Source: Verrucomicrobiales bacterium
GTDB lineage: Bacteria > Verrucomicrobiota > Verrucomicrobiia > Limisphaerales > J093
DNA: 64,000 nt
Direction: 5' to 3'
NCBI GenBank assembly: GCA_015075445.1
Contig: JABTUJ010000014.1
Span: forward strand, 1 to 64,000
Shown: positions 58,663-64,000 of the stretch, in pieces
How positions within the stretch are numbered: the first letter of the stretch is position 1
Layout: the number at the start of each line of letters is the position of its first letter
Program-made: the position numbers and the translations under genes
Notes under the pieces: model-generated
Databases searched by the model: none
The model's input: only the letters and a program-made list of their open reading frames with translations
What the model was told of the DNA's origin: nothing

Positions 58663-59307
58663 TCAGTCCTCGGCACCCGCCTCCGTTTCCCACTCGGGGT
58701 AGAGTTCAGCGGGGAGTTGGCGGCGGCGGATGAGGTCCTGGAGGTCGCGGATGATCGTCTTGCGAGCGACGTGGTGATCGCGCGCGAGGGCGGAGATGTT
58801 GGGGCGTTCGGTCGTGCCCCGGAGGCGTTTGAGGAGGTGGTGCTGGCGGGCGAGGCGTTCGGTGAAGCGGCGGTCGGGCTCGGATGGATCCAGTTTCTCG
58901 GTGTGTTCGAGGGATTGGAGGGTGCGGATGGTTTCGCCGAGGCCACACTCGGTGAGGGCGACCTCGACGGTTTGCTCGAGGGCGTCGAGGTCGACGGGCT
59001 TTTCGAGGACGTAGTGCGCGGCGCGAGGCCCCTGGAGGGCTTGGAGTTGTTCGCGCAGGCCGAGCGAACCGGAGATGACGATCACGGGCACGTGGGCGGC
59101 GGCGTCCTTGAGGCGGGGGAGGAAGTCGGTGCCGCGTTCGCCCTGGTCGAGGATGTGGTCGAGGATGATCAGGTCCGGAACCTCGGTGCGAATCGACGCG
59201 AGGGCGGCGGTGGCGTGGCTGACGCAGGTGAGGCGGTAGCCGCGGAGGGCCTTCGAGTAGAGGCGCAGTTGGCGGGGATCGTCCTCGACGATGAGGATCG
59301 TGGCCAT
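58663..59307 (-). CDS. Response regulator with receiver and C-terminal HTH-like domain
   Basis: 214 residues from ATG 59307. Receiver at 1-120: ILIVEDD, phosphoacceptor D50 in LIILDHILD, the switch Ser in VIVISGS, and Lys in YVLEKPVDL. The C-terminal ~70 residues (ERLARQHHLLKRLRGTTERPNISALARDHHVARKTIIRDLQDLIRR) read as a winged-HTH of the HTH_11/DeoR kind rather than LuxR or OmpR type, which is uncommon for a response regulator. It lies downstream of the WD40-histidine kinase on the same strand, separated by the duplicated kinase tail, and is its likely partner. Confidence 0.8.
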   Translation of the reverse strand: MATILIVEDDPRQLRLYSKALRGYRLTCVSHATAALASIRTEVPDLIILDHILDQGERGTDFLPRLKDAAAHVPVIVISGSLGLREQLQALQGPRAAHYVLEKPVDLDALEQTVEVALTECGLGETIRTLQSLEHTEKLDPSEPDRRFTERLARQHHLLKRLRGTTERPNISALARDHHVARKTIIRDLQDLIRRRQLPAELYPEWETEAGAED

Positions 59308-59675
59308 GGCCGGTGGAGGGGCAGTCGCCATACGCGGAGAAAGTAGCAGGGGACGGGGCGGAGGAAGTGGGTCATGTGGAGCACAGGCGGCTGGGGGACG
59401 CTAGCGCGGACGGAGTTCAAAGTTCAAAGCTCAAAGTTCAAAGCTCAAAGTTCAAAGCTCAAGGGAAGTTCCAGGAGAAGCTCCCGGAGTCCAGTGGCTG
59501 AACCGGCCCAGCCGTGGCCGGGAGGCCAGGTGGCGGAGGCCGCAGCCTATGGTGTACGCCGACTTCCAGCGGGGCTTTGGGGGAGGAAGTTCCAAGCAGC
59601 AAGCCCGCACCAGCGTCTCGTGGAGCAGAGTCGGATCCACATTCGACAGCGTGTTTGGGAATGGTCCGCGGGGGT

Positions 59676-59847
59676 TCAGGGTGCGGCGACTGGGATGAGC
59701 AGGCGGAAGCGCGTGCCCTGGCCCGGGGCGGTGTCAAGGGCGAGGCCAAGCCCTTCCTGCTGGGCAATGGTGTAAACGAGGGAAAGGCCCAGGCCGGTGC
59801 CCGGGCGGTTGCCTTCGCGCTTGGTGGTGAAGAAAGGCTCGAAGAGC
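59676..59847 (-). pseudogene. Duplicated histidine-kinase tail, copy 1
   Basis: Encodes LFEPFFTTKREGNRPGTGLG and the rest of the G-box end of the ATPase domain through to IPVAAP and a stop, identical to the kinase C-terminus. It has no start codon, membrane part or phosphoacceptor. It is a fragment left by tandem duplication. Confidence 0.85.
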
Positions 59848-60114
59848 CGGCGCGGACGGAGTTCAAAGTTCAAAGCTCAAAGTTCAAAGTTCAAAGCTCA
59901 AGGGAAGTTCCAGGAGAAGCTCCCGGAGTTCAGTGGCTGAACCGGCCCAGCCGTGGCCGGGAGGCCAGGTGGCGGAGGCCGCAGCCTATGGTGTACGCCG
60001 ACTTCCAGCGGCGCTTTGGGGGAGGAAGTTCCAAGCAGCAAGCCCGCACCAGCGTCTCGTGGAGCAGAGTCGGATCCACATTCGACAGCGTGTTTGGGAA
60101 TGGTCCGCGGGGGT

Positions 60115-60286
60115 TCAGGGTGCGGCGACTGGGATGAGCAGGCGGAAGCGCGTGCCCTGGCCCGGGGCGGTGTCAAGGGCGAGGCCAAGCCCTTCCTGCT
60201 GGGCAATGGTGTAAACGAGGGAAAGGCCCAGGCCGGTGCCCGGGCGGTTGCCTTCGCGCTTGGTGGTGAAGAACGGCTCGAAGAGC
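60115..60286 (-). pseudogene. Duplicated histidine-kinase tail, copy 2
   Basis: Same fragment as copy 1, again ending IPVAAP plus stop and joined at the same breakpoint. A third, indel-rich remnant lies at about 60540-60690 and no longer keeps a frame. Confidence 0.85.
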
Positions 60287-60955
60287 CGGCGCGGACGGAG
60301 TTCAAAGTTCAAAGCTCAAAGTTCAAAGTTCAAAGCTCAAAGCTCAAGAGAAGTTCCAGGAGAAGCTCCAGGAGTCAGTGGCCAACCAGCGCCGCCGGAG
60401 AGCCAGGTAGCGGAGGCCGCAGCCTATAGTGTACGCCACCGACCAGCGGGGCTTTGGGAGGATTCAAGCAGCAAGCCACCAGCGTCTCGTGGACAGTCGG
60501 ATCCATTCGACAGCGTGTTTAGAAATAGTCCGCAGGGGTTCAGGGTGCAGCAACTGGGATGAGCAGGCGCGTACTGGCGGGGAGCGGTGTCAAAGGCGAG
60601 GCTAAGCCCTTCCTGCTGGGCAATGGTGTAACGAGGAAAGGCCCAGGCCGGTGCCCGGGCAGTTGCCTTCGCGCTTGGTGGTGAAGAAAGCTCGAAGAGC
60701 CGGCGCGACAGGTTCAAAGTTCAAAGCTCAAGTTCCAAAGTTAAAGCTCAAAGCTCAAGGAAGTTTCAGGAGAAGCTCCCTGAGTCCAGTGGCTGAACGC
60801 CAGCCGTGGCCGAAGCCAGGTATGCCCAGCCTATGGTGTACGCCGACTCCAGCGGGCTTTGGGAGGAAGTTCCAAGCAGCAAGCCCGCACCAGCGTCTCG
60901 TGGAGCAGAGTCGGATCCACATTCGACAGCGTGTTTGGGAATGGTCCGCGGGGGT

Positions 60956-63900
60956 TCAGGGTGCGGCGACTGGGATGAGCAGGCGGAAGCGCGTGCCCTG
61001 GCCCGGGGCGGTGTCAAGGGCGAGGCCAAGCCCTTCCTGCTGGGCAATGGTGTAAACGAGGGAAAGGCCCAGGCCGGTGCCCGGGCGGTTGCCTTCGCGC
61101 TTGGTGGTGAAGAAAGGCTCGAAGATGCGGTCGCGGAGGTTCGCCGGGATGCCCGGGCCATTGTCCTCGACAGTGAGTTCGATGAAGCGGGGGGGGGGGG
61201 GGGGCGGGAGGACGAGCGGTTGACCGGGGTCGGTGCGCGGCCGGGTGGCGAGGCGGAGTCGGCCCTGGCCGTGCATGGCCTCGGCGGCGTTGACGATCAG
61301 GTTGAGGAGCACCTGTTCGAGCTTGCCGTTCCCGAGGGTCGCCGGGGGGAGGCTGCGGTGGAGTTCGAGGGTGAGGGTGATGCCGCTGAGGAATTCCTTG
61401 CTCAGCAGCGCGACGGTTTCCTCGACGAGCGCATCGACATCCCGTGCGGCTTCCTCCGAGCCCGGGGTGCGGCTGTAACCGAGCATGGAGCCCACGACCT
61501 GTTTGCCTTGCTGGACGGCTTCCTCGATGGCGGCCACGTGCTCGCGGATCTCCGGGTGGTCGGGCGCCTCCCGCCCGATGAGCTTCCCCGCCATGCGAAT
61601 GACCGATAGGAGGTTGTTGAAATCGTGAGCGATGCCGGCGGCCAGCGTGCCCAGCGCGGTCATTTTCTGGCTGTGCAGCAGTTCGATGCGGGCGCTTTCC
61701 AATTCGCGGCGGCGCTGTTCGGCAAGGGCCTCGCTGCGGACGAACTGGAGGATGGCGGTGCGATGGCGACGGAGGATCCCTGCGGCCACCGCCGCAGCGG
61801 CCAGGACGAGTAGCAGGCCGAGGGCGATGATGACCGAGGGCTTGCGGCTGTTGTGGGCCATCGCGGCCGTGGCGGGCTCGGACCCTGGCTCGGTGGGCGG
61901 TGGAGGATCGTGCCAGTCGAGGTTCCAGGCGGCGAGTTCGCGGCGCAGGCTGTGCACGTCCCAGGTGATCAGGAGGTTGCGGGCAGTGGCCACGACCAGG
62001 CGGGCGCCGTCGTGGGACAGGCGGAGACCGGTGGCGCTCTGGCGCTCCGGCATGCTGAACGACGCCAGCGGTTGACCGGTGTCCGGTTCGACCACGGCCA
62101 CGGCCTGGCGACTCTGGGATGTCACGAGCCAGCGGGCATGGCGCGGCCAGGCCTGAAAGGCCGCGACCTCTGTGCCCGGGGTGGCCGTAGTGAGCGTCCG
62201 CTCAACTTGCCAGTCGCCGGTTCGCCACAGGGCCAGATTCCCAACGTTCCCGCCGCCGAGCCATTGGCCGTCGGGGCTGAAACCCACTACGCCCGGGGTG
62301 TCAAACGAGCCGACCACCTTGCCGGTGTGGGTGTCCCAGACCGTGGGGCCAGGGTTGGGCCCGACGTCTTTGCCCACCGCCGCCCAACGGCCGTCGGGGC
62401 TGAGGCCGAACCGGCCTGCGCCCGTGGCGGTGCCGGCGAGCGAGGGATAGTAGATGCGGCCGCGTCCCGCGAGCGCGACCGGCGGACGTTCGCCGAGGAG
62501 GTCGAGCACGAGCATTTCGAGGTTGGGCAACTCGACCAGGGCCGTGCGGCCGTCGAGGCTGAGGGTGGCTTGCCGGGCCTCGGCATCGGCCGGCAGCGGC
62601 AGGGAGCGGCGGGAGGCGATGCCGGTGAGTTGGCCGGCGGTGTTGGTGGCGATGCCCCACCATTCGAGAAGGCCGGCGTAGCAGATCAGCAGACCGTCGT
62701 TCCGCGGGCCGAACGTGACGGACCAGGACGCGAAGCGCTGCCGGGAGTGGGAGGGAGGGAACCGCTCGAACTGGTCGCGATCCGAGGTGGTGAGGTCCCA
62801 GAGTTGGAGGCCTTGCGGGGCCAGGGCGGCAAGCCAGCGTCCGTCGGGAGAGAGGTCGAAGGGCCGGTTGGGTTCGTTGCCGTACGCCTGCACGGGCAGG
62901 GTACGCACGGATTGCGGCGTGACCAGTCGCCAGCGGCCCAGGCCGGCGACGCCGCGGACGAACCCGATCTCCGCGCCGTCCTGGTGGAAACGGAGGGCTT
63001 CGCCTTCGCTGGTGCGGAGGAGTTCCTGGCCTTGCTCGCAATCCCACAGCCGGGTGGTGCGGTCGTTGCCGGCAGTCAGCAGCCACCGGTTGTCGGGGCT
63101 GAAGGCGAGGGTACCGACGAATTCGGCGTGGCCGGTGAGCACGTGGAAGTGCTCGGGCGCGAAGTCCCAGAGGAAGACATCGCCGTGCGTGCAGGCCACG
63201 GCCAATTTGCCGCCGTCACCGGACCACTCGATCCGGCCGATCTCGGCGGGATGGTCAAGGGTGCGAACCGTCTCGCGGGTTTGGTAGTTGACCAGTCGCA
63301 CCTGTCGACCGGACCCGAGGGCGAGCCACGGCCGGTGGGGAGCAATGGCGCAGGCATAGTAAGGACCGACGCCGGGGACCGCGATCTCCTCGCCAGTGGC
63401 GAGTTCGAGCAAGGACAGGCCTTCGCCGCCGGACAGGGTGGGATGGTGGTAGGCAAACCAGCGCCCGTCCGGGCTGAAGACCGGTGGGATGAGGCTGCCG
63501 GGTCCGGGCAGCGTGCGGACCAGCACGGGCTGGGCGTCTTCGAGCCGCCACACAAGCAGGGCGCTGTCGAGAAATCCCAGGCCCAGGTGACGTCCGTCCG
63601 GGCTGAACCGGGCCCAGGTCACGATGCGGTTGGTGCCCAGGCGGGCCGTCGCGGGATCGAGGTTCACCAGCAGGTGATCATCGTGGAGGCGCCGCAGCTC
63701 AGTGGCACCGGTGCGGTGCACGCGGGCGAACTGAGTGAAGTCCGGGGTGAGGTCATGGAAGTGGAAGTCCTCCGTGGACGGTGCGGCGAGGAAGGGCAGT
63801 TCTTCGAAGTCGAGAAGGCTCAAGCAGGCGATGGCTTCGTTGCGCAGCTCGAGGGATGGCCGAAGGGCGGCGGCCTGCCGGAGCGCAGCGAGAGCGCGGC

Positions 63901-64000
63901 TGCGGGAGCCGGCGCGGGCGGTGAGCCGGTGGGCGCGGGCTTGTTCGAGGTACGCGTGCCAGAGCTGTTGCTCGCTTACCCGCTGCGAGGTTTCGGCGCG
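60956..64000 (-). CDS. WD40-repeat histidine kinase, 5' end outside the window
   Basis: Open to the window edge; the apparent start at 63823 is internal, since upstream sequence encodes QLWHAYLEQARAHRLTARAGSRSRALAALRQAAALRPSLELRNEAIACL, the usual lead-in to WD40 repeats in PVC kinases. About 14 WD40-like blades follow (WARFSPDGRHLGLGF, IEWSGDGGKLAVACTHGDVFLWDF, LAFSPDNRWLLTAGNDRTTRLWD). Then come a membrane helix (VIIALGLLLVLAAAAVAAGIL), a HisKA domain with the phosphoacceptor His at codon 61625-61627 (GIAHDFNN) and an HATPase_c domain (NLIVNAAEA, VEDNGPGIP, GTGLGLSLV). A run of 14 Gs at 61190-61203 encodes PPPPPP. The N-terminus may be a Ser/Thr kinase domain; not visible here. Confidence 0.85.
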   Translation of the reverse strand, partial: RAETSQRVSEQQLWHAYLEQARAHRLTARAGSRSRALAALRQAAALRPSLELRNEAIACLSLLDFEELPFLAAPSTEDFHFHDLTPDFTQFARVHRTGATELRRLHDDHLLVNLDPATARLGTNRIVTWARFSPDGRHLGLGFLDSALLVWRLEDAQPVLVRTLPGPGSLIPPVFSPDGRWFAYHHPTLSGGEGLSLLELATGEEIAVPGVGPYYACAIAPHRPWLALGSGRQVRLVNYQTRETVRTLDHPAEIGRIEWSGDGGKLAVACTHGDVFLWDFAPEHFHVLTGHAEFVGTLAFSPDNRWLLTAGNDRTTRLWDCEQGQELLRTSEGEALRFHQDGAEIGFVRGVAGLGRWRLVTPQSVRTLPVQAYGNEPNRPFDLSPDGRWLAALAPQGLQLWDLTTSDRDQFERFPPSHSRQRFASWSVTFGPRNDGLLICYAGLLEWWGIATNTAGQLTGIASRRSLPLPADAEARQATLSLDGRTALVELPNLEMLVLDLLGERPPVALAGRGRIYYPSLAGTATGAGRFGLSPDGRWAAVGKDVGPNPGPTVWDTHTGKVVGSFDTPGVVGFSPDGQWLGGGNVGNLALWRTGDWQVERTLTTATPGTEVAAFQAWPRHARWLVTSQSRQAVAVVEPDTGQPLASFSMPERQSATGLRLSHDGARLVVATARNLLITWDVHSLRRELAAWNLDWHDPPPPTEPGSEPATAAMAHNSRKPSVIIALGLLLVLAAAAVAAGILRRHRTAILQFVRSEALAEQRRRELESARIELLHSQKMTALGTLAAGIAHDFNNLLSVIRMAGKLIGREAPDHPEIREHVAAIEEAVQQGKQVVGSMLGYSRTPGSEEAARDVDALVEETVALLSKEFLSGITLTLELHRSLPPATLGNGKLEQVLLNLIVNAAEAMHGQGRLRLATRPRTDPGQPLVLPPPPPPRFIELTVEDNGPGIPANLRDRIFEPFFTTKREGNRPGTGLGLSLVYTIAQQEGLGLALDTAPGQGTRFRLLIPVAAP

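Larger units (their letters stand above)
59416..60756. repeat. Three tandem ~440 bp duplications of the kinase 3' end with AAAGTTCAAAGCTC spacers
   Basis: Blocks begin with AAGGGAAGTTCCAGG at 59461 and 59900, and with a variant at 60346; the parental copy starts at about 60757. Each holds ~200 bases of sequence downstream of the kinase stop plus the last ~57 kinase codons. They break at the same point (CTCGAAGAGCCGG instead of CTCGAAGATGCGG) and are separated by 14-mer AAAGTTCAAAGCTC repeats. Periods are 439, 446 and 411 bases. The first two blocks are almost identical to the parent; the third has many small deletions. The flanking 14-mers could have promoted slippage or unequal recombination. 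Confidence 0.9.

Noticed and set aside
59416..61160. Diversity-generating retroelement (template and variable repeats at a gene 3' end)
   Set aside because: The copies differ by small indels and not by adenine-directed substitutions, and no reverse transcriptase is encoded in the window.

Overview
This is a 64 kb, GC-rich chromosomal window. The gene content points to a free-living, polysaccharide-degrading member of the Verrucomicrobiota (or a close PVC relative). The signs are large secreted multidomain proteins with PA14, LamG and Ig-like modules, CRTAC1/UnbV-type FG-GAP proteins, a prepilin-like H-X9-DG protein, DUF1080 and DUF4091 proteins, and a hydrazine-synthase-alpha-like dihaem protein. 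The lineage is an inference; no rRNA or other marker gene is present.

Layout. 0-9 kb: GH106-like rhamnosidase (-), dihaem beta-propeller protein (-), and a GH127 beta-L-arabinofuranosidase with an N-terminal HExxH domain (+), whose 3' part is broken by a stop and a frameshift. 9-20 kb: a PA14/LamG surface protein, then a translationally coupled pair, GH99-like (WbsX) and DUF4091 (-). 20-25 kb: a pterin-binding-domain protein (+), a pentahaem cytochrome-type protein (-) and an NCS2 purine permease (+). 25-30 kb: two tandem GH51 alpha-L-arabinofuranosidases (+). 30-34 kb: a 14-copy ~100 bp repeat array followed by an overlapping histidine kinase and NarL-type regulator. 34-42 kb: a secreted metallophosphoesterase (+), facing a tight minus-strand operon of double DUF1080 protein, BASS-type transporter and mannonate-dehydratase-like enolase, with a GDPD-like protein behind it. 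42-58 kb: TPR + CRTAC1 pair, LamG adhesin-like protein, prepilin-like protein, a giant FG-GAP/UnbV protein, a BNR/Ig/PA14 protein and a eukaryotic-type HisA. 58-64 kb: a receiver-HTH regulator and the 3' part of a WD40-histidine kinase, whose last codons are repeated three more times in tandem downstream.

How the genes fit together: GH106, GH127 and two GH51 enzymes suggest attack on arabinan or rhamnogalacturonan side chains. The DUF1080-BASS-ManD operon suggests oxidation-based handling of sugars and uptake of an acidic product. Two cytochrome-type proteins could accept electrons in the periplasm.

The most unusual feature is the density of palindromic and tandem repeats. At least eight families occupy nearly every large intergenic gap, and one composite element (~180 bp) also sits inside reading frames just after signal peptides. 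Five secreted proteins also share a C-terminal module ending in a Phe/Tyr-Tyr/Phe-Arg-type motif, a candidate sorting domain. Dense indel clusters at 46.47-46.75 kb and 60.35-60.76 kb look like unpolished long-read consensus, so some of the broken genes may be artefacts.
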